Both the position numbers and the translations under genes were made by a program. Positions 33,594 through 46,836 of a DNA stretch of 64,000 bases are shown here, piece by piece. Location: assembly GCA_039654915.1 (NCBI GenBank), contig CM077596.1:5084001-5148000 (forward strand), written 5' to 3'. This stretch comes from Aquilaria yunnanensis (lineage: Eukaryota; Streptophyta; Magnoliopsida; Malvales; Thymelaeaceae). A model generated the notes under the pieces. The model was not told where the DNA came from. It did no database searches and was given only the letters and a program-made list of their open reading frames with translations. The stretch's first letter is position 1; every line of letters starts with the position of its first letter.

Positions 33594-34983
33594 CTGATCC
33601 TCTCCCCTGACAGGGCAGTCTTTTACCCAGTGATCCTGGGCGCCGCATTTAAGGCATCTGAAAGTGAGCCTGTAGCATGCCTTTTGGCCATGGAATTTAC
33701 CACATGTTTCACATTATGGCCCGTAGGGGGATGTGGTCTTCATTCTTTTATCCTTTCTTGGCTCATATGCCAAGTTGTCTCTGCCTCTCTTTTTAGAAGG
33801 CTTTTGTAGTCTACTGGTACTCCTAGGGCCAATCATGGCTTGCCCCCTGAACTCTTGCTCTAAGTCCATAGCCTTCTGTACAATGTCATGGTATTTGTCG
33901 ACTCCTACTGCTCTAAGTATTTGCCTCAGCTCTGGCCTAAGTCCCCGAAGGAACCTCTTGGCCTTTAGGTCCTCTCGATCATCGTACTGCGGTGCATATC
34001 ATATGAGGTTACTGAACCTCTGTTTGTATTCCAGTACTGTGAGCCCTTTCTGCTCAAGCAGGTCAAATTCAACCTACTTCTGGTCTTTTAGTGCTTCACT
34101 GAAGTACTGTTGATGAAACACTTGTTGGAATTCGGCCCATCTCATTGCTCTTCTCCTTTGAGTGGGCCGCCTAGCATTTTTGCTAGCATATGTCCTGTGC
34201 ATTGCTCTCCACCAAAACTCAGCATTTCCTTCTAGTTTGAAGGTTGCCAATAAGACCTTCTGATAAGAGGAAACATCCATCCTCTCAAAGATCTTTTCAA
34301 TATGATTTACCCAGAATTTTGCTTCATCTGGGTTACAGCTTCCTTTAAATGTTGGGGGTCTTAGGGCAAGGAACCCCTCCAGTTGGCCTTCTCTTAGGCC
34401 TCTAGCATTATCCATATTGGGCCTCCCTCTTTGGGCCCTCACTGCTCCAGTGGTAACAGTGAGTTGGGCAGGCCCATAAATATCTTCTATGTCCAGCTGC
34501 ATCTGGACTTTTTTCTTCTTCTTCCTTCAGTTCTTGCTTAATCTCAGATCTTATTCTTCTGGCTCTAGGGTTTCTCCTTTCCTCGTCCTCATCATCGCCA
34601 TTTTCACTGGCTTGATCATTGAGTATAGGTTCTTTTCCTGGCCTCCTTCTCATTGGTGGCTCTCTTTGTTGCCCAGCAGGTTCTAGGACTTGGGTTGGAC
34701 CCCTTACCAGGATTTGCATGCTAGTTGCTAATTGGGCCATAGTGGCCTGCATAGCTTCCATCATTGCTTCCATTCTTGCTTCTTTTTTTTCCCGGGCATC
34801 AATGCTAAGCCCAGTAACAGTAGCCCTTATGGGCTCAAAAGGCTTGACTTGGGCCTCTAGCACAAAGCCAGCATTTTCATTCCCCTGATGGCAAGTTTCA
34901 TTTCCATTTCGGCCTTGGTTCGTATTTCTGGTTCTCATCCTGTAATTAACAACAAGCAAGGCACACAATTGCTCAATATTCAT
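33594..34983 (-). pseudogene. Tekay gag with CCHC zinc knuckle, frameshifted
   Basis: The frame opens at 34983 (MNIEQLCALL...). A retrotransposon gag domain follows in another frame from 34502 to 34074 (FLALRPPTFKGSCNPDEAKF). A zinc knuckle [14 protein letters not shown] (CX2CX4HX4C) lies at about 33620-33665. The two gag frames overlap at 34408-34502, so a frameshift separates the acidic N-terminal part from the capsid-like part. Gag assembles the particle and binds element RNA. Confidence 0.9.
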
Positions 34984-35070
34984 AAATATTCATTAGTGGA
35001 CTTAACCTATGTGGGAACAAGTCTATACTAATAATCATAGACCAAAACTTTGGTCCTTAAGAGCAACTGT

Positions 35071-35082
35071 GCTCTGATACCA
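35071..35082 (-). other. Tekay primer-binding site
   Basis: The minus strand reads TGGTATCAGAGC, complementary to the 3' end of initiator methionine tRNA, three bases inside the 5' LTR. Confidence 0.9.
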
Positions 35083-35085
35083 AGC

Positions 35086-37750
35086 TGTTGTGCCCTAAAC
35101 TGCCCTTGGCCCATTTGGGCCCGATTACTTAAAACATGCAGCGGAAGTTTTCATTACACAGAAGGGGCTTTTAAAACTCATTAAGACTTATGGGCACAAA
35201 CCCCATGATACTTACCGACACTAGTTCGTTAAGTTCTTTAATTAAGGTTAAGTTGAAGTGCTCTTAGAAACAAGCTGGCACCTATGTGAATTTCATGTGT
35301 TCATTTTCATGGTCTTTACCAAGCTTAGCCAAGAATATGCATGGCAAGCAAAACACCAACTTAAGTTTGAAAACTCATTTTCATGCATATGCTTTGCATG
35401 CTTATGTGTTTTGGTGTTCACTAGTGCACATAATCACTTAATGCCTTTAGATGCAACTAATGCTTAGGCATGCATTAATTCACATACGTGCACTTAAATT
35501 CCTTATTAGCCAAACTTTACACAAGCATCCAATTTCATGCTTTTTCTAAGTTTACTTGCATGTTCTTTACTAAGTGCGCATACATAGCCAAACATAGCAT
35601 GCTTTCAACATAGACATGGGCTTATGGGCCTTTTAGTACTTAACATGCATATGGCCCAAAATTAACCAAGAACATATTCAAATTTTCCAAGTTCTTATTT
35701 AAGCCCAAAACATACATTTAAGCCCAATTTCAACATGCTTGAAGTTTCATGAAAACATAACCTATAAATTCATGCATGGGCCTTGGTAAGTCCACAAAGC
35801 AATAAAAACACCAAAAAATGTCCAAGTCCATAATACAAGCCCAAAGCCAAGTTTGGCCAAATTTTAGATAAGTCCATAATTTGGTCACTAAACTTAGACC
35901 AACAAAATACATGCTTAAAAGCAAGCCATAAATCATAGTGCCATGGAACACTAATTATCCACCTTAAGACGTTGTTCCCACAAATTCTAGACTCATAGTC
36001 CTTTACACAAAGTCCACACTTATTAGCTTGATTTTCAAGCAACTTAAAATACTTAGAATACTTAGTATAATTGAGCAATATCATACACATACCAAACCTT
36101 TATACCACAAAAAGAGTACTCAAGACTCTTAGCTCAATCTTTCGAGCACACTTTTACCTACAAAAGTATAGTAGGGCAGGTGAGTTATAAAACTCAATAA
36201 GGATTCCATATGGCTTCCAAATCCTAACATATGGCCTTTAAGGCCCAACATATGCCAAGAATGTAATGGCAATAATTATTCCAAAATTCCAGGAAAGAAA
36301 ACATAAAGACAAAGAAAACACAAAGATACATGCATATACAATTGTAATCAAAATTGGGGCTTAGCATGCACAACAATTTCATAGAAGCATGTAAACACAT
36401 GCCACTTAACACTTTGTTTACGGAAGGGCAGCAAGCATCCCTAAAGTTTTATTTCATTAATTTCACATACTTTTCATTTTCGGAGATCTCACTTAGCATA
36501 GGAATTTAAGGTAGCCTGCGTAAATCCTAGCCTTTAATGCTTGCCTAACTTAGGTCAGGAGCAAAACGGAATTACCGAAGCAATAATTTAACTCAAGCCC
36601 TCTTAGCACACCTAGGATCACATGATTTTTTGACCATCATCTAGGGGCCCGAATACTCAAAAGAGTATAGGAATCCTTACCCAATACCGAAAGCTCTTTA
36701 GGAGCTTATTCTCCTTCGATTTCCTTGCTTGTTGACTCTAGAAATGATTTTCCAGCACAAGAACCAAAATGGCTGAATCTTATTAGTAACCATAAAATAC
36801 CAAGAACACTTGGTAATTAATTCAAAGAATGTAAAATACAAAGAACACTTGGTGCATACTTATGGAACCTTAACTAAGAGGTGAGACCGAATTTATGTGC
36901 TTGATGTTCTTCAAGTTTCTTCTTGATTTTCTTCCTCCCAATGAGCTTAGAAGTTCATGTATACAAAGAGCTCCTTGAGAAGAGCTCAAACCCACCAAGA
37001 ATGAATATGGCCGAAGGTTTCCATGTTGGATTTCTTTGAATCCGTCACTTGATTCTTGGCAGAATGTTTAGAGGAAGAAGAGAGTTGGAAAAGCTTATGG
37101 AATGGTAAGAACTTGTGTGGCCAAAAATGAGAGAGAATGAGAGAAGAGTTAAAAGTGTTTGAGTTGTTTGGAGGTGAAAGAGTGTAAAATGAATGGGAGA
37201 ATAAAATGAATTGTTTTAGGAGTGTTTTGGGCATGTGATGGCCGACCATATGGAGTGGTAGTGAGAAAAATTCATGTGATTCACATGGAGACAAAGTGGG
37301 AGACAAATTGGAGATAAATTGGAAGAGTTGGGTAAATTTGTCAAAAGTGGATGACAAGTAGGTGTAGAAAAGAATCCTAAGTGATGACTTGGATGTAGGT
37401 GGATTAAAATATTGGGGAAATGGAGGGAGGTGGCAGCCATGGCATCTAATGCCTTTAAAATTGACTAATCCCCCCTTAGTCCCTCAATTCTTCCCATTTG
37501 GGCAATTGAGCCCAACCACCAAAACTCCCCTTTGTTCAATTGAGTCCCTCACTTTAAATTTTCACCACTAATTCTCGTGGCCTAAGCCAAGCTTATTTTC
37601 AAGAGTGTTCATCACTCATTTATGCCCACGCCATACTTAATTCAATGTCTCCTCAAATTAATTGAGCTAAATTCCCAAATTAGGAAAATTCTTTGGCTCC
37701 CAATCCACTTACCTCGGGACCTAATCAGTTTGGATTGTCTGGGCATTACA
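35086..37750 (-). repeat. 5' LTR of Tekay element
   Basis: 2665 bases, TGTTGTGCCC... to ...GGGCATTACA on the plus strand. It lies next to the primer-binding site and so is the 5' LTR in the element's own direction. Confidence 0.95.
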
Positions 37751-37755
37751 CCTTA

Positions 37756-37926
37756 CCCCCCCTAAAGCTTCTTTCCTTTGATGTCCCTTTATTAACTTAA
37801 GCATTGGATGGACTTCTCTGGGAAAACACCTTTTGGGGCCTCTAACCTTTTCTTTGGTTGCAAAAAATTAGACACAAAGCTTATCTCTAAGTGCCTTATG
37901 CATCCCACTCGATCATTCAGATATTA
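37756..37926 (+). repeat. 5' LTR of Tat element, second part
   Basis: Continues the LTR cut at 27309, matching about 46670-46836 (shared CTTTTCTTTGGTTG and ACACAAAGCTT words), and ends just before the TTGGCGTC junction. Confidence 0.75.
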
Positions 37927-38469
37927 ACTTGGCGTCATTTATGGAAACACCAAAGAATAGTGGAGACTAGAAGATTTCGCTTACTTAGTAAAACTGGCCA
38001 AAAGGATGACGGGGCAGAGGTCCCTATGAAAGACCCTCCAGGTGATCCTCTGAGAGGCATACCAAGGGATTGAAATGCCCAAGCAGGACAAGGGACAGAG
38101 CTGCTCCCTCTACCACATGACCCAACATGGGGAAGGCCTCGACCACTTTGCTAAATGACCAATTCAACGCCTTAAAGTACTCTTTACTGGAGGAGATGCA
38201 TGAGTAATTGCAATAGTAGATTCACAAGGGTTTCCCTAGGGCACTAGAGGAAAAAGTGGAAAGCCAATAGGGGCAAGCAGGAAGGCAACCTCCTCTACCT
38301 AAAGATGTAGTGGACCCACCAGAAGAGTAGTGAGAAGGGAAAGCACACAAAGAGCTAGAAGTCCAACAACATCAATATGGTCCTTAGGAGGCTAGATGAG
38401 ATAGAAGAACGGCTAAAGCATGAGTGCTCGAGGGAAGGACAACTAGAGCTAAAGGAACTTCTTGGATAT

Positions 38470-40690
38470 CAGCTACATGTGCCTCCAGCTATTTACATAT
38501 GAAATTTTTAATGCACCAATCCTTAGTGGGTTCTAAATGCGAAAATTGAACTCATACAATGGGCTAACTGACCTTGTAAATCACTTCTAGAGGTATTACA
38601 CTACCATGAATTTAAAAAGGCATACTAATGCTATTATGTCCAAGGCATTAAACTTTACACACTCCAGGGTAGCCTCATTTGACGAGCTACCCTAGGAGTC
38701 TTTATGGAAATTTATGGAAAGCCAACCCTTAATGAAGATAGTAAACTAGCTCTTAGATGTCAAATAAAAGAAGGAACAAGCTCTTGCAAGACTACCTACA
38801 GAGATTTAGCTTAGAGGCCCTACAAATTTATGAACTCACCCTAGACATAAAGCTGTTGGCACTAACTGATGGCATTTTCCCAAATTCACACTTCTCCTTG
38901 CCCATCCAAAATAATCTTACTCAAAACTTGGAAAAGTTTTATAATTGGGCTTATCGGTATATCTAAGTAGAGGATACCAACAACCATGTGCAAGCGGTAA
39001 GTATAGGTATCACCCCAAAAGAAAGTTGTTGAATCCAAGTGAACACCAATTACTCATTCAAACACTTAACTAAGCTAATTAAAGGATTTAGTGCAAGGAA
39101 TTAATAAGAGATGATTCAGAACAAGATTAAGAACCAAGGAACATGAGGTATGAAAAGTAACAATGCAAGTATGACTAACTATGACTAGCTAAGATTAGAA
39201 TAAACTTGTATAAATGAGTTATCTCCCTAGGATTACCAAGCTTTGCTTACCTATGGACAAACAATGGCATCTCTCAATCTCATTCTATAATCTAAGGTGG
39301 ATTAAAACCTAACCCCTATTGTTCACCTAATGTGTTGAGTGAATACTCTCATTTCTCTCTAACCCACTGTTCTTCACTCCCTATTTATACCTTTACTCCC
39401 TCTATCTCGAGCTTAAATTATAAATTGTGTGATGTGAGAAGGTGATCAATCAACACACAAGAATTAAGCACAAGAATGGGCAACACAAAAGATGAAACAT
39501 CCATGAAATACCTCAAGTTAACATAAAAACAACAAGAGTCAAAAGCTACATCCTAGAAAGATAAAGGCATCTACTCAATATTCAAACTAGAAACAAATAT
39601 CATGCTAGAATCCATAAATACATAACCAAATACAAAGAAAAAGGAAAAAAAGAACCAAGAAATTCCTTTGAAGCTTTAGTCTCCTAGCCCTCAAAGATGC
39701 CCCCAAGCTCCAAGCTTTTTTTTTTAAGTTCCCTCCAATCATGGCTAAAAAAAAATGATAGAAGATGAGACACCTAGAACTAGAGAAAATGACAGTTGTT
39801 TCTTTTCCATCCCCAAAACCCTTTTCTAAGAAGTTGTTCATTGCCATTTTCTCCAAGGTTTCTATCTCTTAAGCATTCACCAATGAAGTAGGAGTTAGGT
39901 GGACGTTGGCCTCACTTGAAGATAAGCTCAAACTTTTGCTCCAAATCCCACCAAATGGTCCTTCCCTTTCTTGCCTAGGTAGTGTGAATGTATAGCTAGA
40001 TTGGCGCATTCACATCACAAGTTTTTTGTCAATGCTGGAATTGGTGCAAATGGACAACCTATATGGCGTATTCGCATCGTAGGCTACTCTGTTCCTCTTT
40101 GTTGTGATATGAATGCACAAAAGGGGTTGGTGAGTTTGCATCACACCTGGCCTTTGGTGTGCATTTTCCATTTCTTTTGCTCATGCCCTTCAATGTTTTC
40201 CCCTTTGCTAATTAAGTCTTTCAACTTTCATTTTCATCTTTTTTGGCCCCTCAAATGCATGGAATTCCTACAAAATGTAAATGCATATACTAAGAACTAG
40301 CAAAATGAGATTAACCTAAGCACAAATGAGAGTGAAAATTTAGATAAATCAAACACTTAAAACCATAATGAGGAGAAAAATGTACAGAAAAGGCAAGTGA
40401 GCAAGTAATCAAGGGCTAACAATAAAAAAAGGGCATTTAGCCCTATGTATACACCCCTATAGGACACCCAGGCAAACATCCTCTATGCACTAAAGTAGAG
40501 GAATAAGGTGATCAAGTGGCCCCGCCCTATCAACACATGATTCCCGAAGGACAAAAAAAAGAATTGCAGATATCACAAAGATTACAGACATGATAACGAA
40601 GCTTGTAGGTAACTTAAGTCATTCCTGGAGGAGTTAGTCATGGATTGTAAACTAAGTGTGTTTGTCCGAGTCCCATCCCATAGCAGGCGG
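38470..40690 (+). pseudogene. Tat-type gag remnants, split by an insertion
   Basis: About 38757-38963 reads LLQDYLQRFSLEALQIYEL and ends NLEKFYNWAYRYI, the gag core of Tat-lineage elements. Decayed upstream gag sequence reaches back to about 38470 with stops. At about 40563-40610 another piece reads NCRYHKDYRHDNEACR and continues FLEELVMDCKLS, the gag C-terminal cysteine-histidine segment. About 1.4 kb of unrelated sequence (38990-40440) lies between the two. No intact frame remains. Confidence 0.7.
38990..40440. mobile_element. Unassigned insertion inside Tat gag
   Basis: About 1.45 kb without coding capacity interrupts an otherwise continuous gag order. It begins near GTGCAAGCGGTAAGTATAGG and ends before GGGCATTTAGCCC. 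Exact ends, target duplication and class could not be fixed by eye. Confidence 0.45.
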
Positions 40691-41059
40691 GGGGCCTAGG
40701 AACCCCAACGAGAGAATTAGGTCAAGGACCAAAAGAGAAAAGGCCACAAAGACAATCCCCAGAAGCACGAGACTGGAAACATGAAGGACCCGTTGACGTT
40801 ATCAAAATAATGGACCACCAGCATGTCACAAATAGGATGGGAAAAGTCAGGGTGTCCTGACAGCAGATGCGATATCGACCCTTAAAGGTCTTCCCACAAA
40901 GGTATGTAAGCTTTTAAGATGATTGCATTTGCCCATATGTATGCTTTCTATACCCCCCTAGTAGGAAACCTAGAAAAAAAAGCAGATTAATGGACTCTTA
41001 AAATGGGCAAAAAACCTATTAACCTTTATTGTAACTGAAAGGAGGGTGGGTATTCCTAG

Positions 41060-42549
41060 TGGTATACAACACTAAATTGAAAGGCACAATTAAGGTGATA
41101 TCAAGTTGTGAACAAGGGATGCTGCTCTTTGACAAGAGTCATCTGTAAGGTTTCGGGAGCCAAACAAGCACAGTGGAATATAACCGAAACCCTCCAGGAT
41201 CCAAGTGAAATAGGGTAACCCAGGTGTTTGAAATTTTTTATACTTAATTTGGTTGATATCTTTCACCAAATTGTTGAGTCGAATCACAAAAACCTGAACA
41301 GTTGACGTGTTCAAGCTCTCTACGGTATCCACATAAGCCTCTCGGGATCACTACGCCTCCACCATGTCCTGGTAGATGTGTTTCTCTCGCACCTGCAGTG
41401 CTAGCTTGCGTCCTCCAATGATTGACAAGAATAGTGCGGCTGGAACTTTTGGGAGGCTAGGGCAAAAACTACGAATTTCTCACTATATGATGCATTTATA
41501 GTGAGACTCAACTTCCAAGCCTAATGGGTTTCAAAACCTTAATCCAATTAAGTTTAATTTTGGGCTTAATAATGCCTCAACTTTTTGGCCAATTATTAAT
41601 ACAAAATTATCATAAAACCATAACCCAAATAAATTAGCTCATATACTCAAATGATCCAAATAGGCTTTATGTGTGCAACCTAATAGGCTCTTACCACGTT
41701 GGCAATGATCATAAATCACATTTATGATCATAAGCCATAAGCGGTGTCTAGCAACAAATCATTGCTACCCAAGTGACAAGATTACCGGTGATTCAACAAA
41801 ACCTTTATGATCATTATCCATATATGCCATTGTCCCTTTGTCCAAGATATCAAGACTAAGCACGAGACATGGAATGTATCACTCTCGTATAGCCCAATCT
41901 TTGGTTTTTTGATTACCGAGTAGACTAACTTAAACTAATGACATTGATATCGTATATCAATTCATCTGAGTATAGTCATGCATTTTCTTAGTCTTACTCT
42001 ATCAATGGGCTAAAAGATATCACTCTCATTACATAGGAGGGACAAATCTCATCTTGATCATACAAAACACTCCGCATGATATGTGACATACCCAATGACC
42101 TCCTTCAAGTTCACTCAGTTACGAGTAACAAAGGGAAGTATCAAAGTATGTAACTCATATGTAGGGAACCTTGATGACCTTAAGTCAAAGGATTACATAT
42201 AACATGATTACTATAAGAATCACTTATGACACTCATATAACAGTCCATGTAGTGTTCTCATGGTGGGTCGGTCTAATATACAGGTTCTTCAACTTGTATT
42301 CATATGTAGACTACATATCTCATATTAGTCTCCATATATGTTAATCATTATGTATTATTGTAACTCACTCCACAATAATACTAAACCAGGGACATTTAAG
42401 AATATCATTATTCTAGGGTTAAAATTATGTTTGTTATGTTACGTAGAAACAAAACAACAAACATAATTATTGGATTAATGCTTTAATAAAATATTATGAC
42501 TCAATGTGCAAAAATACATTCATCTCATGATTGGCTTTTGGGCACAACA
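41060..42549 (-). mobile_element. Probable copia-type solo LTR
   Basis: A 1490-base block beginning TGGTATACAAC and ending GGGCACAACA on the plus strand (TG...CA ends), flanked on both sides by CTAG (41056-41059 and 42550-42553). On the minus strand it starts TGTTGTGCCCAAAAGCC, a typical copia LTR start. It contains no coding sequence and no partner LTR, so it is read as a solo LTR left by recombination. The direct repeat is only 4 bases, so the left end is not certain. Confidence 0.55.
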
Positions 42550-42559
42550 CTAGCATCAT

Positions 42560-43690
42560 CTATATCACTCTATCCTTCAAACTACCACTAGTAGACAAAT
42601 GGGAAGTTATCTTCATGACCTCGCCCTTCAAGTTATTATTAGTAAGCTTGTTTATAACCCAATACTCTTTGATGAGGAATGAATGGAGAAATACTTGCAT
42701 GCCCCAATGATTTAATCACCTTCACCAAATGGCACTGTTGGCTGTGGGAACCCATGGAGAGTGACCTCTGAAGGCTAACCAGCAGTAAAAAGGGAGACAC
42801 AAGGCCAAGAAAATGAGGTAACACCCCTTACATAAAATAGAATTAATCTATGATTAACCAGATTCTTGATCCTTGATAAATGAAGTTTTGACTCTTGATT
42901 TAGATTAATAGTTAAAATGTTGCACTGATTCACAAGTCCAGGCCCAGAGGGTAGAGGAAGAACCCTCACCTAAGAGTGATACAAACATGCTTGGAAGACT
43001 AGTGAATGCCTTACACGATGGCCTCCTACAGTCCAGAGATAGTTTGGAGATGGGCTAAATAACATCCACCTAAGGACCTAGAAAGTAGGATCAAAGTGCC
43101 AGGGAGGATAAACTTGGCAGTTGCGAAAATAAGATTTGAAATGAAGTGCCCCTAGTTAGTTAGGAAGGATCCTACATAGTTCTTAGAAAGATGGGTAAAT
43201 GTTAGTCCTTCCATGAAGCACCAAGTTGTAAATGTATTTAAATGAGGGAAAATGCACATTTGTATTTAACTCCCAACAAATAATGTGACATTGAAAAGTT
43301 TTACCCTCTAAATTTTTTGCTAGCTTAAGTATCAAAATACCTGGTTAGTAGCCTTAGCCTTACGTTTCGGTTTAATGGGCCCCAATTATGTCGTCCTGGG
43401 AAGTTAGGGCTTTATAAGAATCTCATCACGATGGATTTAGGCCATGGATATTGTGGAGCCATCTCCTTCCTAGATGAATGAAAGAACTCATATAACCCCA
43501 CATTCACTGTAAAAATAAGGGTAGAAGGTACAACCTTATAAAAAAAGACATAGTTCAATAAATTACATGCTAAATTTTTTAGGAAGCTTGTGTTTGCCTT
43601 AATAAAGAAGGATCTTACTACAAGATCTATGAATAAAATTTATAGGTTACAAAACTAGGCAACATAGCATCCTATAGAGGATGAGGCAAG
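42560..43690. other. Decayed Tat interior, no domain recognised
   Basis: This is where pol would be expected between gag and the antisense ORF, but I recognise no reverse transcriptase, RNase H or integrase motif on either strand. Either pol is deleted or decayed beyond reading. Confidence 0.4.
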
Positions 43691-45989
43691 GCCTCTAGAG
43701 AGAAAGCATTGGGACCACCATATCTGATGCATTCCTAGGCTAGTGAACCAAGTCTCCCCTCATGGTACCAAGACCCAATTGGCAGGAGTTTCACAACAAG
43801 CATTTAGGCTAAATAGTTCTAACCCTATTTTGGCTTTCTCCACTTGGTAATGGCATTAAGCGAAGTCGTTAAAGAATTCCTAGATCAACTTCCTCTTGGC
43901 CTCCTTCTTAGCCCATCCTACCTCTACCCGAAGTTGCCTATTCTTAGCTTCCAGCTCTTTAACCCTTTTTTGAAGCTCTTTTAAGGTAGGAGTAGAGGTA
44001 GGAAATGACTTTTCTATGGCCTAAAGCTTTCTTTCTAGCACCTTCTTCTCTTTCTCTTGGGTGTCCACATTTATGCCCAACCTCTCATTCTAGCCTAGGA
44101 CCCATTTCCGCTCCTTAGCCAATGTATAGGTAGTCTTTTCCAAGGCCTCCACTCTAGTAGCCATCCCTTTCAACATGATGGCAGCCTGACCAAAGAATCT
44201 AGGTTAGTAGAGCATTATAGGAGATAGATGAGGAAGATAAAAACAAACAGTGGTTACTTATAAAAGAGTTGAACCCCACGTCTCAAGCTCAGAAAAGGAG
44301 AAATTCAGTGCTTTTCAAGTAAAGAATGGTCCCATGAGAGGGTGAACCCCCCAACATCCTCTATAGTGTGGAGTTAATGTCAAGAGCAGACTTATATTTT
44401 GCTCACCAAGAAATAAAGGTTATATGGCAGATCCACATGCATCTAAAAGAAAGCATCATGTAACCCTTAGTGTTTCACCTTAAAGACCTTCAACTATAAG
44501 CAATTTGGGAAGTCAGGGATCCTTCAAGAACACTTTGACTAAGCCTCAGATTCTTCAAGTTGAGGGTAGTTCCCATATGCCTTGAGTCCCAACCATACGG
44601 GAGGTCCCTAGAGTAGTATTGGACACCTATGGCATAGAGGGGGTAGCCTCAATACCCCTAGTAAAACTTGAAAAGGGCAAACAATGGGCAACCAAGAAAC
44701 ATAAACCTACATGAAAAGGCCTCAGGTCTTAGGTCTAAATAAAGATTGGATAGATTAATTGAAGGGACCTTAGAAGGGGAAATGGACTGAATAGGGACTG
44801 TTGTTAAAGCACGCCAATGCTTGGCATGGGGAGGCTCCTTTATCTCTTCAACCACCATCACCAAGAAAAAGGCCCAAATTGCCTCTGGCATTTACCTTGG
44901 GAGAATTACGCTTCTTCTTTTGTAGCAGTGGGCTTCAGGGGAACTTGACCAACCTCCAAGGCATTAAGAATGCTCCTAGCCACTAGAAAGCCTCTACCAT
45001 AGTGTCACAATTCTTTATGGCTTTGTAGGTGTAGCAAAAAAAACCCTAAATGGAAACAAGTGATCACGTTAGCATAAAGGATTACCAAGGTGGACAAAAA
45101 AACATTTCTTACATGAGATAAAACTTATTATTCTAAATTTTTCTAATAAACAGATAATGTAAAAACTCCCCCTTTATGCCAGAAGCCCAGGAAGCTGGAT
45201 TGAGCTTCCTCATATATGGTTAGTTAATCTTATAGACCTTCAGAGTGATCTTGTTCAGACACTACTAGGGGAATGAAAATAACCTTCCTATCCTTCACCA
45301 CTTCTAGAAGGTACAAAATGATCTTTAAGGTGGCTGTAAAGGCTTCAGACATAGCCTCTAAGCAACGAAACTTGATCACATTGTGGATAGGATTATCAAC
45401 CCACACACATGAAAAGTCCCAATTCTTTTCCACTAACACATAGAAGAACCTCTTCTTCCTCCTTCTAAATCTTCATGGTAGTGGTAAAAATGAAGGAAAA
45501 ACTGTGACCAAATATGTTGGATCGCATATTAAAAAAGCAATAGAAGGCCTCTATCAAAGTTAAAGAATAAAAGAAAAAGAGAGACTCTGGGAAGTACTCA
45601 GCTTTTGTAGTATACACATGCCACAAAGAATGCATTGATATGTAGGAAGCAGTTGGGGGATAGTTAGGATAAAGGAGTCTGAAAATGGTTGCACAATTAA
45701 GACAAAATGGGGTAGATGGGAAAAATGAAAGACCATTTTAGCCTGATCAGCATATATGGTCATTCACCATTTTCCCCGGTAGATGAGCCCTCTTATTCTT
45801 TTCTAGGATGGAGACTTCCAAAGAAAAAGGAAGGCAATGTTTATTTTGAAGCCTCAACATGGAACTTAGAGACTTCCCCATAATAGAGGGGGCATAACCC
45901 AACAGGACTATCCCTTGGAGCAGTGGCAGAGAATTTTCTCTTAACACCAAAAATCTGTGAAGACCAAAACAAAGTGTAGAAAGTATCAA
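43690..45989 (-). pseudogene. Antisense ORF of Tat element ('gypsy-type transposase' domain), broken
   Basis: Minus-strand pieces, opposite to the element's own genes, resemble the plant domain named 'putative gypsy-type transposase'. About 45560-45763 has the pattern PF...FIL.IPQLLPTYQCILCG seen in its core (LHPF...Y.L.P.QL.PN.W). The 45439-45230 frame follows. Around 43850-44200 is a charged coiled-coil region (QKRVKELEAKNRQLRVEVGW) ending in an FFNDF...YQV motif near 43850. Several stops break it. Tat-lineage elements are known to carry such antisense ORFs between pol and the 3' LTR; their function is unknown. Confidence 0.6.
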
Positions 45990-46376
45990 AAGTGATGCAG
46001 GTGTCTAGATAAATAACAATGGACGAACCATTGAGAAAAAGTAATGCATAGCAGAAAAAAAAGAAATGACTTATTAACCTCTAACGTACCTTGAACAAGA
46101 AAATAGAATATGATACTAAGAAATGTGCAAAGTCTAAAGATAGTTTCAGTAGATAAAGAAGCAGAGAGATGAAAAAATCTTGAAGCCTCATAAGTAGGAA
46201 AGTAGATTTTAAACTAGAAGGTTGCACAAAAAATGTAACTAGTATCCTTCTAAATGAAAAGTATCTTAGGAAAATATATTCCCCTCCAATGCAACATTAC
46301 CATGTGGCTACCGCTATCAAATTAACACAAAACTCATGGAACCCTTTTCCTTCCATTTTTGCTTCAGGGGGCCTAT

Positions 46377-46836
46377 TGATACCTAAATAGGCTACTTGGA
46401 CATTAGGGTGTATGGCCCACTGGAGACAAAATAAATAGGCCTCATCAGATCTTGGTAAAGATAGAGCTTGAGGCTAGTGGCTAGACAGCTCATGTAAAGC
46501 ATGCTTCACAAGAAAAAAAAAAGGGTTTATGGGTTGACTATTAACTAGAGAGACATTTTATAAAAGATCAACATCATCATATAGTCAATCACATCATGGG
46601 AGAAATCCCCTCCATGATCATGACATTATAAGGCTTATATAAGGCAACTTTTTAGGAGAGTCCAGGTACGCATAACACCATGTCCTTTCACTACCTAAAG
46701 CCTCTTTCCTTACATGGCCCTTTTTCCCTAGGAATACACCTTCAAGGACCTCAAACCTTTTCTTTGGTTGTAAAAATTCAGGCACAAAGCTTGTTTCTAA
46801 GGGCCTCAGGTATCACACTTGATCATTTGGATATTG
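46377..46836 (+). repeat. 3' LTR of Tat element
   Basis: Follows a polypurine-like GGGGGCC at about 46367 and begins TGATACC. Aligns in order with both halves of the split 5' LTR and ends where the 5' copy meets its primer-site junction. Confidence 0.7.

Larger units (their letters stand above)
27310..37750 (-). mobile_element. Full-length Tekay-type Ty3/gypsy chromovirus
   Basis: A 10.44-kb element with LTRs at 27310-29937 and 35086-37750, inserted into the Tat LTR. The flanking five bases are CCTTG on the left and CCTTA on the right, a target duplication with one change. Minus-strand order: 5' LTR, Met-tRNA-type primer site, gag, protease, reverse transcriptase, RNase H, integrase, a chromodomain-like tail, polypurine tract, 3' LTR. 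LTRs over 2.6 kb, gypsy gene order and a C-terminal chromodomain point to the Tekay (Del) lineage. Coding frames are broken, so it is no longer autonomous, but the two LTRs remain very similar by eye, so it is the youngest large insertion here. Confidence 0.93.
27017..46836 (+). mobile_element. Tat-type Ty3/gypsy element carrying nested insertions
   Basis: The 5' LTR is 27017-27309 plus 37756-37926 (split by the Tekay element) and the 3' LTR about 46377-46836; each is about 460 bases and they align with many differences. After the 5' LTR comes TTGGCGTCATTTATGG (37929-37944), close to the TTGGCGCCGTCTGTGGG junction typical of Tat/Ogre-type elements. The interior has gag remnants on the plus strand and an antisense ORF on the minus strand before the 3' LTR. 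I did not recognise reverse transcriptase or integrase, so pol may be deleted. Later insertions: Tekay element, an unassigned 1.4-kb block in gag, and a copia-like solo LTR. Confidence 0.75.
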
